A DNA stretch of 64,000 nucleotides from a virus, in the IMG/VR virus record IMGVR_UViG_3300035137_000026, positions 124,001-188,000 of that record; one strand, written 5' to 3'. Shown here in pieces: positions 22,932 through 30,959 of the stretch (position 1 is the stretch's first letter; each line of letters starts with the position of its first letter). Below the pieces are notes generated by a model. It was not told the DNA's origin, made no database searches, and was given only the letters and a program-made list of their open reading frames with translations. Position numbers and translations under genes: made by a program.

Positions 22932-25400
22932 CTAAAAATCATTAGCTGCTCTGTTTTCTGCTAGGAAGGCCTTACGGTCCTTCTGATCCTGGATGGCAGT
23001 TTGTAGTTCAACAGCTCGATACTGTCCTGCATAGCCGTAGAGATCCAGGAATTCTCTGCCTTCGTATCCAGAGACCTTATTCTTACCGAACTTTACCCAG
23101 ATTCTAGGTAGTATGTCCCCATGCTTATCTTCGTGTATAAGGATAGCGCTGTCTTCATCACAATGGTGTAGATCATTGTACAAGTGAATGATTACACTGG
23201 CATCGTACTGTAGTGCCCTGGATTCTGCGATTGCCAAGTTGGTTGGCCTCTCACCAGGAGCTAACTTTCTATATTCCACTGTGGATACGATAGTAATGTG
23301 GTTGGCTACCGTCATGTTTTTCATTAGATTGCTCAACCGTTTGACTCGCTCGTGACCCTGTAACTCAGACAAGTCTGGATACTTGTGGAAGTTGTCACAG
23401 AACAGAACGACGTTCTTCTCTGGATATTTTTCTCTATACTTCCTTACCAGAGCTTCTGCGTACATTAGAGACTGTCCGTCACTAGCATCACGAATGACAA
23501 TCCTCTCGTCTCTAATTGCCTGAATAACTTTGTTGTATCCCTGCTCTCTGAGTTGTGGTACGAACTCATATCCATCCTGCATTTTCCAGTAGTTTGGACT
23601 CGAGACATGGTTCAGTCTGAGCTGAAGCGTCTCTGTAGCGCAGCAGACCATCTTGTATAGGATGAATCTGGCGGCATCATCAATGGAATGGTAAATACAG
23701 ATGGCATTGTTTCGCTCTTCGTTTGCTATCTCCCAGGCCATTTGGCTAGCGAATGTTGTCTTGCCGGCCTGCTCCGAACCACCAACAAATACTAGATTGT
23801 CTGATCTCCAGTCATCATCTAGGTGAGCAGCGATACCACCCAAGCCCCATGGCTTCATAAAGAACCCTGCGAATTCTCCACTCTTCTGCTCGTCAGCTTC
23901 CTTCTGAGCCAATACTGTGCCTAGAACTGTGTTCTCGTCGCTCTCCTGTTGTACGGCCTTGTTGATCTCACCTAACTGGTGCTGGGCCTGAATCAGGGCC
24001 ATCTCTGCCTTTTCTGGGTTCTTCTGTACTTCCCAGGTCAGGGCTTCAATGACTGCTTTCTTTTTATGTTGTATGTTTGCTTCCTTCTCGCTTCTGAGAC
24101 GCTTCACCTCAGACATGATGATCGCAATATCATGGCCTGTCATCCTGGAGACCTGCTTAGCCATCTCCTGCTGGCGGATATGACTCTTCTCAGACACGAT
24201 TATCTGAGCCATCTTTTGGGCTATCTCTGACTTCTTGTCCTCATCCAAATCTTCCTTCTCTGCCTGTTCTTCCATGAACTTGGCAAGCCTCCATTCGAAT
24301 GCTGTCCATTTCTTTAGCCGAACGAACTCATCAATGCCCCTAGCTCTCAGCAGATCGTCTGGATCTTCTCCGCTGGGTAGCTGAATAAGTTTGACCCTGA
24401 AGTCTTTCTCTTGGGCGAACTTCTCATCCAAGGCTTTTCTAACAGCCTCTTCTCCTGCGTCATCGCTATCGAAGACTAGGATGAGGTTGAACACCCCACA
24501 TCTCTTCAGTAAGTTAACGTGGTGGTCTGTGAGTGCTGTACCTAGAGTGCAGCAGCAGTTCATTAGACCATGGTGTCTAGCTGTAATGACGTCAGCTTGA
24601 CCCTCGAAGATGTACAGAGGGCTGGCTGCTGTCTTTGCTACATCAAAGCCGTAGAGACGTGATCCCTTATTGAAGATGGCGCACTCGAGCCCCGTACCTC
24701 TAGTGTTGATATACTTTGGGCCACTGGTTTGGTCACCTTTTTTGTGCTTCAAGTTTTTAGCACTGAAGCCTACTGGCCTACCCTTGTCATCATAGACTGT
24801 GAATAACAGATTGTGTTTGTCGAATAAGTTCGATCTATCCAGGTCAACTGCACTTAGGAATTTTGGCTCATAGCCAGCCTTCTTCATTGTTTCCATGAAC
24901 TCTTTGTAGTTGACTGTCCCAATCCCCCAGCTTGCAAGCTTTGATCTCTCCCAACTCCGGCGGTCAATCTCATAGTCAACCGTTGAGTAGTCCCCAAAGT
25001 TTGGATTACTAACCAGCTTGGCCGCTAGTGCATAAGCTGAGTATGTTCTGTATTCGTATATCTCTTCCGGTGTTAGATCTTCCAGCTCTACTTGAACTCC
25101 GAACTTTTCTGCGAGATACATGACGTTCTCTTCAATGAATCCTCTGCCGGATATTGGCTTGCCCTCGAGGTAGTGTGCCGCCAGGAAGATACCAGCTGAG
25201 CATCCACATGCAAAGCAGTTCGCTCTATACTGGTCTATCTCACCACGACATGACATTGATGGGTGAGTGTCATTATGGTCCGGGTGAATGCAGTTGAAAT
25301 CCTTGCTTGTGTCAATCCCATGTTCCTCAAGGTATTGTTCAAGATAGGGCTCTAGGGCCTCGCTCATTGCATCCAGGTTAACCAGTCTCTGCTTCATCAT
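22932..25400 (-). CDS. DNA primase-helicase fusion (DnaG-type primase + DnaB-like helicase)
   Basis: 822 residues starting at the ATG that overlaps the upstream stop (TAATG at 25400). N-terminal zinc-binding domain: C37, H42, C62 and C65 (CIHPDH, CFACG). TOPRIM catalytic region at about 262-337, with FEGQADVITA and LVFDSDDAGEEA carrying the acidic metal-binding residues. A helical linker (~365-500) leads to a RecA-type helicase domain with Walker A GGSEQAGKTT (540-549), and the later VVLFCDNFHK and ADHITIVSTVEY-like strands fit motifs H2 and H3. It would unwind DNA and lay primers at the phage fork, together with the phage's DnaE pieces. Organisation is like T7 gp4 in combining both activities, though its domains look DnaG/DnaB-like. 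Confidence 0.88.
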   Translation of the reverse strand: MMKQRLVNLDAMSEALEPYLEQYLEEHGIDTSKDFNCIHPDHNDTHPSMSCRGEIDQYRANCFACGCSAGIFLAAHYLEGKPISGRGFIEENVMYLAEKFGVQVELEDLTPEEIYEYRTYSAYALAAKLVSNPNFGDYSTVDYEIDRRSWERSKLASWGIGTVNYKEFMETMKKAGYEPKFLSAVDLDRSNLFDKHNLLFTVYDDKGRPVGFSAKNLKHKKGDQTSGPKYINTRGTGLECAIFNKGSRLYGFDVAKTAASPLYIFEGQADVITARHHGLMNCCCTLGTALTDHHVNLLKRCGVFNLILVFDSDDAGEEAVRKALDEKFAQEKDFRVKLIQLPSGEDPDDLLRARGIDEFVRLKKWTAFEWRLAKFMEEQAEKEDLDEDKKSEIAQKMAQIIVSEKSHIRQQEMAKQVSRMTGHDIAIIMSEVKRLRSEKEANIQHKKKAVIEALTWEVQKNPEKAEMALIQAQHQLGEINKAVQQESDENTVLGTVLAQKEADEQKSGEFAGFFMKPWGLGGIAAHLDDDWRSDNLVFVGGSEQAGKTTFASQMAWEIANEERNNAICIYHSIDDAARFILYKMVCCATETLQLRLNHVSSPNYWKMQDGYEFVPQLREQGYNKVIQAIRDERIVIRDASDGQSLMYAEALVRKYREKYPEKNVVLFCDNFHKYPDLSELQGHERVKRLSNLMKNMTVANHITIVSTVEYRKLAPGERPTNLAIAESRALQYDASVIIHLYNDLHHCDEDSAILIHEDKHGDILPRIWVKFGKNKVSGYEGREFLDLYGYAGQYRAVELQTAIQDQKDRKAFLAENRAANDF

Positions 25401-26014
25401 TATTCCATGCCCTTTTCGTCCCACCAGCGGAGTGTTTCTTTGTACTCCAGAACTATGTTGGCTGCTTCTTCCATGTTGTCTACCTCAAATGGATAGACAC
25501 CTCTAGTCTTTTCATTCCATGGCTGTTTCATCATAATCGGAATCGGCCCATCGATGTCAGCCAATACCCTGGGATCATCATCAATGATAAAATCAGCCTC
25601 TACGCATTGTTTCGAGTGTACCGAGTCCACCATAAACAGATAGTACTTCATGTTGGGGAAGTATCTCTTCAGCCATACATCTTTCTCTGGTGGGCAGCGG
25701 TCCCAGTTAAGCACTTTGGTAACAAAGCATATCTCTGCACCAGCATCGGCAAGTCTCTGGACCTGCTTAATGGCTCCTGGGAATGGCGGAATATCCTCGA
25801 AGAATCCCTTGTCACAGATTTCATCGTACAGCTCTCTGTGATCAGTATACTTTGCCTGTTGCTCTGGAGTCATCCTTTCCCAGACTAGTTGTGCTGTCTT
25901 GGGTTTGTAGGCATCGTCCTTCGTCATCTTGATACCATACAGCTCTTCAACCTTCTTAAAGGAAGTGGTTGTAAAGTCCGCAATGGTGCCATCCATATCT
26001 ACTATGACTCTCAT
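25400..26014 (-). CDS. 5'(3')-deoxyribonucleotidase-like HAD phosphatase
   Basis: 204 residues; start at 26014 has GGAGAG just upstream, whereas the longer frame would overlap the nuclease gene. The HAD motif I is at the very N-terminus (VIVDMDGTIADF, with D6 and D8 the nucleophile and acid/base), motif II in CFVTKVLNW, and a motif III-like FIIDDDPRVLAD near residue 145. This matches the NT5C family that dephosphorylates deoxynucleoside monophosphates. It may tune nucleotide pools or help host-DNA salvage. It is coupled to the primase-helicase by a TAATG overlap. Confidence 0.78.
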   Translation of the reverse strand: MRVIVDMDGTIADFTTTSFKKVEELYGIKMTKDDAYKPKTAQLVWERMTPEQQAKYTDHRELYDEICDKGFFEDIPPFPGAIKQVQRLADAGAEICFVTKVLNWDRCPPEKDVWLKRYFPNMKYYLFMVDSVHSKQCVEADFIIDDDPRVLADIDGPIPIMMKQPWNEKTRGVYPFEVDNMEEAANIVLEYKETLRWWDEKGME

Positions 26015-26039
26015 CGTTCTCTCCGTTGTTTGTGGAACC

Positions 26040-27011
26040 TTATCCGTCGGTTGCGCACTGGTCTTTCCAGTCGCAGTAGGCACAGTGCCAGTCGCCAAGT
26101 TTATTGCTCTTAGCGTTGGGGTTCTTTACCCATCTCTCATACTTGCCTTTTGCAATCTTACCTTCAGAATACAGTCTTTCAACTGTAGCTGCATCGTATT
26201 CGACCATGTATTCTTTTTTGGGTAGGGTTTTCTTGCGCAGGATCTTAATCAGCTCTTTATATCGACCATGCATGTCTTCTATTGTAAAGGGCTGGAGTGA
26301 TGGTCCTTCCTGGAATGCATTCCAGTATGGTCCTGGAATCTGCTGCCAGTAGCACTGGTGCTTGCCATCATTCCGCTTCTGGAAGCCTACCTTGAACTCT
26401 ACCCTTGCACCACTAGCTCTATCCATATAGAAAATTCTATATTCATCGAGCACATCCTTATACTCCCAGGCATAGAGCAGTGCCTGAAGGAAGTGGCTTT
26501 CTTTCGGCTGGCCGGCAATAAACCGGCCAGTCTCCTTCTCCCTCTTTACTCCATGGATCTCCTTCTGGTTTGGGTACTCTGCGTAGGTCTTCATCTCTAT
26601 ACCCATCAGCTTACCTGTCATGGGATTCCTGAGGATAGCATCCATCTCTCCAGAAAGCACAAGCTCTTTATTGAAGAACTTCACGTTGTTAGATACCCAG
26701 AGACCCATCTCTTTCCAGAGTTTAATCTGCATTCTCTCCAGTTGTTTGCCTATTCGGCCTGTCTGGTGGAGCTTGATACCTCCTGGATTGCTCTTGGGTA
26801 TGTCGTTGGTTCTATAGAACACCTGTCGGTGACACTTACCCAAGACAACCTTACGCTTGCCATCTTGGTAGGCTACCGAGGCCTCTGATGGCCAGAGACC
26901 CTGACGTCTCTTATCGAAGGCCCTGTGTCTCTCAGCAAGTATAGACTCATCTTCTTCTGCGATCAGAGAAAATACTGGCTGGTTATTCATCGTATAGGAT
27001 TGGCGGCTCAT
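26040..27011 (-). CDS. Cas4/RecB-like PD-(D/E)XK nuclease with Fe-S cysteines
   Basis: 323 residues; AAGGA lies before the ATG. The nuclease core is clear: LSGEMDAILRN (metal-binding Asp) and MGIEMKTYAEY (E-x-K). An N-terminal Cys (KCHRQVFYR, ~60) and a C-terminal trio (WHCAYCDWKDQC) are placed as in Cas4 and AddB, where four Cys hold a 4Fe-4S cluster. A helix with SHFLQALLYAWEY corresponds to the QhxxY motif. The likely role is 5'-3' or end-processing exonuclease in phage recombination, near RecA and the replisome genes. The related, more divergent gene at 21852-22568 suggests two paralogues. Confidence 0.75.
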   Translation of the reverse strand: MSRQSYTMNNQPVFSLIAEEDESILAERHRAFDKRRQGLWPSEASVAYQDGKRKVVLGKCHRQVFYRTNDIPKSNPGGIKLHQTGRIGKQLERMQIKLWKEMGLWVSNNVKFFNKELVLSGEMDAILRNPMTGKLMGIEMKTYAEYPNQKEIHGVKREKETGRFIAGQPKESHFLQALLYAWEYKDVLDEYRIFYMDRASGARVEFKVGFQKRNDGKHQCYWQQIPGPYWNAFQEGPSLQPFTIEDMHGRYKELIKILRKKTLPKKEYMVEYDAATVERLYSEGKIAKGKYERWVKNPNAKSNKLGDWHCAYCDWKDQCATDG

Positions 27012-27282
27012 GCTTCGGCTTCCTTATGTATTTATCGTCCATGTACTCTCGCCCTTTGAACAGGCAACCAACATCTGGGACGCATTGGTTCTTCTCTAAC
27101 TCAGCTACCTTCTGAGCAAGGTGCTGGATCAACTCCACCATGCACCACTTCTTGCGGCGATGTCTTACAAGGATTGCTCCAGGCTTGCTCGAGAGTATCT
27201 TTCTTCCTCTAGCAGATGCTTGCTCATCACATGTCTTCTTGGCTGGCCATGGTGCTACTAGAGGTGCTGGTTTCTTGGCCAT
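26983..27282 (-). CDS. Hypothetical basic protein
   Basis: 99 residues, AAGGAG before ATG, overlapping the next gene's 5' end by 29 bases. The N-terminus is Lys/Pro/Ala-rich (KKPAPLVAPWPAKK), followed by RKKWCMVELIQHLAQKVAELEK (amphipathic helix) and a Cys-containing CVPDVGCLF. No family recognised. It may be an accessory of the Cas4-like nuclease to which it is coupled. Confidence 0.5.
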   Translation of the reverse strand: MAKKPAPLVAPWPAKKTCDEQASARGRKILSSKPGAILVRHRRKKWCMVELIQHLAQKVAELEKNQCVPDVGCLFKGREYMDDKYIRKPKHEPPILYDE

Positions 27283-27288
27283 GCCTGT

Positions 27289-27873
27289 CTACTCCTTCTC
27301 CTTCGATGGGAACCTAACGACATTGCCTGGGCGTTCGCTTGGAAGAACTACATCACTCTCTGCCTCAACGTCTTCTGGCGGGGCTGTCTCTTCCTCATCT
27401 ACAGGCTGCATATAGCAGTCACAGTTGTGTTTACAGTCACAGTCTAACGTACAGTTCTGGTCATTGCCTTGATGTTCTGTCTGTGCTCCCTCAGCTTCTG
27501 CCTGCATTTGTGCTATCTGTGCCTGGATCTGCTTTTGCATTTCCTTCTGACGCTGGATAATCTTGTCAGCCACGTCCGTCTTGTAACGCTGCTCAATCTC
27601 CTCCTGTGTGAAGAGACCTTTCTCAACCATCATGGCTGTCAGCATCTGCATTGTCAGCCTAGCTGTATCCAGCACCATGCCGATATTCTCCTGGGATCGG
27701 GCAATCTGTACCATCCCCATCTCTAGGTTCTGCACGGCTCCCACTAGAATCTGAAATTCATCTGGTGGTCCCTCGGCTGGCATACCATCTGGTGACAGAA
27801 TTGCAGGGTTTGGAGTGCCGGCCTTCTGAAGCATCTGGCGAACAATCTCCTGTACTCGTTTATCTTCACTCAT
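27289..27873 (-). CDS. Coiled-coil protein with Gln-rich helix and Cys/His cluster
   Basis: 194 residues, start at 27873 with AAGGAGAT upstream; a longer in-frame start would overlap the exonuclease gene. The centre is a long coiled coil (residues ~45-130) ending in a Gln-rich helix (IIQRQKEMQKQIQAQIAQM). Then comes an unusual cluster, CTLDCDCKHNCDCY, six Cys and one His in 14 residues, followed by an acidic tail. The cluster could bind metal. No family recognised. Confidence 0.55.
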   Translation of the reverse strand: MSEDKRVQEIVRQMLQKAGTPNPAILSPDGMPAEGPPDEFQILVGAVQNLEMGMVQIARSQENIGMVLDTARLTMQMLTAMMVEKGLFTQEEIEQRYKTDVADKIIQRQKEMQKQIQAQIAQMQAEAEGAQTEHQGNDQNCTLDCDCKHNCDCYMQPVDEEETAPPEDVEAESDVVLPSERPGNVVRFPSKEKE

Positions 27874-27884
27874 CCTATATCTCC

Positions 27885-28832
27885 TTAGTGCATAATCCGT
27901 GGTGTGTCTTTCGGGGTTACACTGTTGCGGTCTCTCATCCACTTACCACAATCCTTACAGCGCAGTCTCTTGTACTTATATAGCTTGGTATATGAGTATC
28001 CTCTGTACTCTAGATTAGTACCACCACATGCTGGGCAGTGCAGTATATCGTCATCAATAAGTAGGTTCCAGTTCGGCATACTGGCTGCCAGTGGCATCAG
28101 TTTTTCTGTAATGTCTCTTTGGGTGCGAACATCCTGTACGTTGTATTCTGCAATAATTTCCATAGCCTCTACGTCGTGTGCTTTAGCTCGTCTCCAGATA
28201 TACAGTGGCACCTCAGACTTCTGTTCGTCGCATCTAAATGCTCGAGCGATAGTCTTCAGCTTGTTGTTGTTTAGCCTCAGGTTCTTCTTAGCAATTCTCC
28301 AGGTATCAATATGTACTGGCTTGGGGATTACTGGAAGCCCATGCATGAGACACCGTGTCTGAATGAACGGGAAGTCAAATCCTGGAGAGAAGTGTCCGAT
28401 TAGCACATCTGCCTCTTCCATGATCTTAACTACGTCTTTCAGTAAGTATAGGTCCCTTTTCTCGACTGGTAGCTCATCCCAACCAGAATAGTCCCACATC
28501 CGCATGACTACTGGCTCTGGCTCGTCGTGCCACCAGTAGCCGAAGCAGATCATCTCTCCAAATTCGGCAGACAGATCGGTGGCTTCAATGTCGAAGTACA
28601 TAATCTTAGCCTTGCTTATTTGGGTGGCTATTGATGATCCGTATGGTAACTTAGGAGGCTTATTGCGCTTGTCCTTGTGCCGGCGAATAATACCCTGAAC
28701 GGCCTTAGTAGTCCTTTGTGGGAATCCTTTGCTAGCCAGTATCTCTGCGATCTCTCGTGCTAGCTTATTGCCAGCGTGCTTGATGACCAACTGTCTCTCT
28801 TTGTCGGTCCATTTATCATGTGTGTCTTCCAT
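27885..28832 (-). CDS. DEDD 3'-5' exonuclease with N-terminal Myb-like and C-terminal zinc ribbon
   Basis: 315 residues encoded directly after the last DnaE piece. Exonuclease core: MYFDIEATDLSA (Exo I, D-x-E), GHFSPGFDFPFI (Exo II, Asp), AEYNVQDVRTQ (Exo III, Y-x3-D), as in DnaQ-type and YprB/RNase H-fold exonucleases. The first ~55 residues form a helix-turn-helix (WTDKERQLVIKHAG, then TTKAVQGIIRRH) like Myb/SANT domains, and the C-terminus holds CPACGG and CKDCGK, a zinc ribbon. Lying four bases upstream-to-downstream from dnaE suggests it serves as the proofreading subunit, but that is an inference; DnaE itself shows no exonuclease motifs. Confidence 0.7.
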   Translation of the reverse strand: MEDTHDKWTDKERQLVIKHAGNKLAREIAEILASKGFPQRTTKAVQGIIRRHKDKRNKPPKLPYGSSIATQISKAKIMYFDIEATDLSAEFGEMICFGYWWHDEPEPVVMRMWDYSGWDELPVEKRDLYLLKDVVKIMEEADVLIGHFSPGFDFPFIQTRCLMHGLPVIPKPVHIDTWRIAKKNLRLNNNKLKTIARAFRCDEQKSEVPLYIWRRAKAHDVEAMEIIAEYNVQDVRTQRDITEKLMPLAASMPNWNLLIDDDILHCPACGGTNLEYRGYSYTKLYKYKRLRCKDCGKWMRDRNSVTPKDTPRIMH

Positions 28833-28836
28833 GTGT

Positions 28837-30939
28837 CTATCTCATCCTTTTCATATTTGTTGCGACAGCCAATGCTTGCTGATAGGCCGTGTGGCTAACA
28901 TCCTCACGGGGGATGAACTCTACCAGTGTGCCGTCTTGTACCGTGAGTGTAATCGGGTGAATGTGTCCAGCCTCATTGTCCTCAGTTACTAGCTCAAGAT
29001 CATTGATAATCACCTTGATGAGTGGTGGAGAATCATCACTTTCAGGTGCCGTAACCCTAACACTCCCACTAACAATATTGACTGTGTCTTCTTCGAGGCA
29101 CTTTTCTAGCTTTCTCCACTGTCGGGGGAAGATGGTTGCTTCCATTCGGCCCGACTTGTCCTCGATGTTGACTACGGCCATGTTCATGCCACTCTTGGTC
29201 CTAATCTTTCTGATTGCTGACACAACCACTGGGATATTGATTGGCATCCCATCTTCAATTCCTTCTCCCTCCTTTAGCGCAGCAACGGTGTGTCGTGCGA
29301 GTCTAGAAAGACCAGGGTACTCGTCCATAGGATGTCCCGTCAAGTAAAATCCTAGCGTCTGACGCTCGAGCGCTAGCCTGTCTTGTCTTGAACCCTCATC
29401 TATCTCATTCATCTCCGGTAGTTGTGGCTCTTCCGGAATTTTGTATGGCTTTGGTTCTTTAAGCCGTTTTGGTTCTCTTCCCTTGGGGTTCTTCTTCCAC
29501 TTCTTGATTTTCTCGTCTCTTATGCTTTGCTTTACATCAAAGTCTATCTGGCAGGCCTTCTCCTTCTCCTTGATTTTGGCTACACGTTCTACCCATTTAG
29601 GATGTTTCTCATAATACTTATACAGCTCGTCCAGGTTTTTTACCAGTTGTCCTCTGGAGAATTCTGTTATTTCTCCAAGAGCACCACATGCTGCGAGAGC
29701 TTTAACGGTCCCCTTGTTGATCTTCCGTTGGACCATCTCTTCTAGAGACTTGAATGGCCCGTTGGTGTTCCTCTCTTCCACGAGTGCATCACAAGCTTTT
29801 GGTCCTAATCCTTTGATTCCGGCCAGTCCAAATATTATCGTTCCATTGTTGATGGTGAACATTCCCTCTGAGATATTTACATCAGGTGGCTGGATTGGAA
29901 TCTCTGCCTCTCTGCAGGCATAGATATACTTCACCAGATCCTCCTGATCCTTGAAGGATGCATTTAATAAGGCGGTATAGAACTCTGTAGGGTAATGAGT
30001 TCTTAGCCATGCTGTCTGGTACGAGATAATTGAGTAGGCAACACTGTGACTGTTACAAGTCACAATACCCTGGTCTGTTACGAAGGTATGGTTTGGCGCT
30101 GCCATTTCTACATCGTACACATTCTCCTTCCCGCAGGGTTCTATGCTACGGATGGCTACAGGTTGAGTATACAAACCACGTTCTCCCATCCTAGTCCGCC
30201 CCATGGTATAGTATGCTTTCTTATGGCAGGAGACACAGTACGTTGCGAGATTATCTAGGCTGTTGTTGCTGTGGTTTCTGTCTATGTGATGTATCTCGAG
30301 ACGCTGGTGTGTATGTTGGCAGCACTTGGCTTCACATTGGTTGGCCTTCTGGGAATTTAAAGCATATGGTATCAGGTTGCTATTTGAGTGGTGCCTTGGG
30401 TCATTAGCGGAACCTTTGTTAGTAAATCTGTATGTGGTATCTTGAGGTACATGCCCTGAGTTTATGTATAGGCGATCTTTGGGCTTTAGCTCTGCAGTAG
30501 TCTTCTCTCCATTAGTGGTCGGAAACTTGTGGTTCTCAGTGACCACAATACTGCGTCCATCTTCGGTTGTAATTCGGAATACAGATCTGGTACCTGCATA
30601 TCTAATGTCTACGATTCTATTCTTCCGTAACTTGCCGTCTTGACACATAGAGAATGCCGTCCCATATCCATATCGTCTATATCTGTAAGCTAGCGACGGT
30701 TTACCAATATTTCTAGCATATTCGGGATCGTTTGCTAGTTTGTACATCTGTTCGATGGTGGCCCGAAACTTATTTCTCTTCTGATGACCGACACGATATA
30801 ATGTTTCTTGCCCGCTTATGCATTTGTTGAAACAATTAGAGGCCACCGACCCGTTATTTAGAACAAAGTTGTGATCAGCCTCAAGGCCAATGTCGAACAC
30901 TTTCTGTTGGCCGAGGCTCTTACGGCTAATAATTTTCAT
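28837..30939 (-). CDS. dnaE: DNA polymerase III alpha, C-terminal piece, with split-intein C-half and an HNH intein
   Basis: 700 residues. Residues 1-35 are a C-terminal split-intein half. Extein residues 36-39 (CFNK) follow, then a 257-residue HNH intein (40-296), then DnaE again from SHSVAYSIISYQTAW. Removing both gives CFNKSHSVAYS, the exact motif at which cyanobacterial DnaE is split. The remaining DnaE part contains a helix-hairpin-helix (IKGLGPKACDALVEE) and an OB-fold (INIPVVVSAIRKIRT) for DNA binding. It must be joined in trans with the product of 34415-37267 to form an active polymerase. Start is supported by TAGGA before ATG. The two tail-like genes at 30960-34392 lie between the two halves. 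Confidence 0.93.
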   Translation of the reverse strand: MKIISRKSLGQQKVFDIGLEADHNFVLNNGSVASNCFNKCISGQETLYRVGHQKRNKFRATIEQMYKLANDPEYARNIGKPSLAYRYRRYGYGTAFSMCQDGKLRKNRIVDIRYAGTRSVFRITTEDGRSIVVTENHKFPTTNGEKTTAELKPKDRLYINSGHVPQDTTYRFTNKGSANDPRHHSNSNLIPYALNSQKANQCEAKCCQHTHQRLEIHHIDRNHSNNSLDNLATYCVSCHKKAYYTMGRTRMGERGLYTQPVAIRSIEPCGKENVYDVEMAAPNHTFVTDQGIVTCNSHSVAYSIISYQTAWLRTHYPTEFYTALLNASFKDQEDLVKYIYACREAEIPIQPPDVNISEGMFTINNGTIIFGLAGIKGLGPKACDALVEERNTNGPFKSLEEMVQRKINKGTVKALAACGALGEITEFSRGQLVKNLDELYKYYEKHPKWVERVAKIKEKEKACQIDFDVKQSIRDEKIKKWKKNPKGREPKRLKEPKPYKIPEEPQLPEMNEIDEGSRQDRLALERQTLGFYLTGHPMDEYPGLSRLARHTVAALKEGEGIEDGMPINIPVVVSAIRKIRTKSGMNMAVVNIEDKSGRMEATIFPRQWRKLEKCLEEDTVNIVSGSVRVTAPESDDSPPLIKVIINDLELVTEDNEAGHIHPITLTVQDGTLVEFIPREDVSHTAYQQALAVATNMKRMR
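30052..30822 (-). mobile_element. DnaE HNH intein (257 aa), four residues after the trans-splice site
   Basis: Residues 40-296 of the C-terminal DnaE piece. Starts CISGQETLYRVG (block A), block B TENHKF, an HNH endonuclease with paired Cys (QCEAKCCQHTH, RLEIHHIDRNHSNN, YCVSCHKKAY), and block F YDVEMAAPNHTFV ending TCN before Ser. The penultimate residue is Cys, not His. An HNH domain inside an intein is rarer than LAGLIDADG. Boundaries come from restoring CFNK-SHSVAYS. Confidence 0.85.
30835..30939 (-). mobile_element. Split DnaE intein, C-terminal half (35 aa)
   Basis: Residues 1-35 of the C-terminal DnaE piece: MKIISRKSLGQQKVFDIG, then DHNFVLNNG, ending SVASN before Cys. This is closely similar in length and sequence pattern to the C-halves of cyanobacterial DnaE split inteins, which splice in trans. 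Its partner is at 34415-34726. Confidence 0.92.
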
Positions 30940-30959
30940 GTATTTTCCTACTGGTATGC

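Noticed and set aside
20184-27011. A CRISPR system, suggested by Cas4-like proteins
   Set aside because: No repeat-spacer array or other cas gene is visible. Cas4-like nucleases are common in phages.
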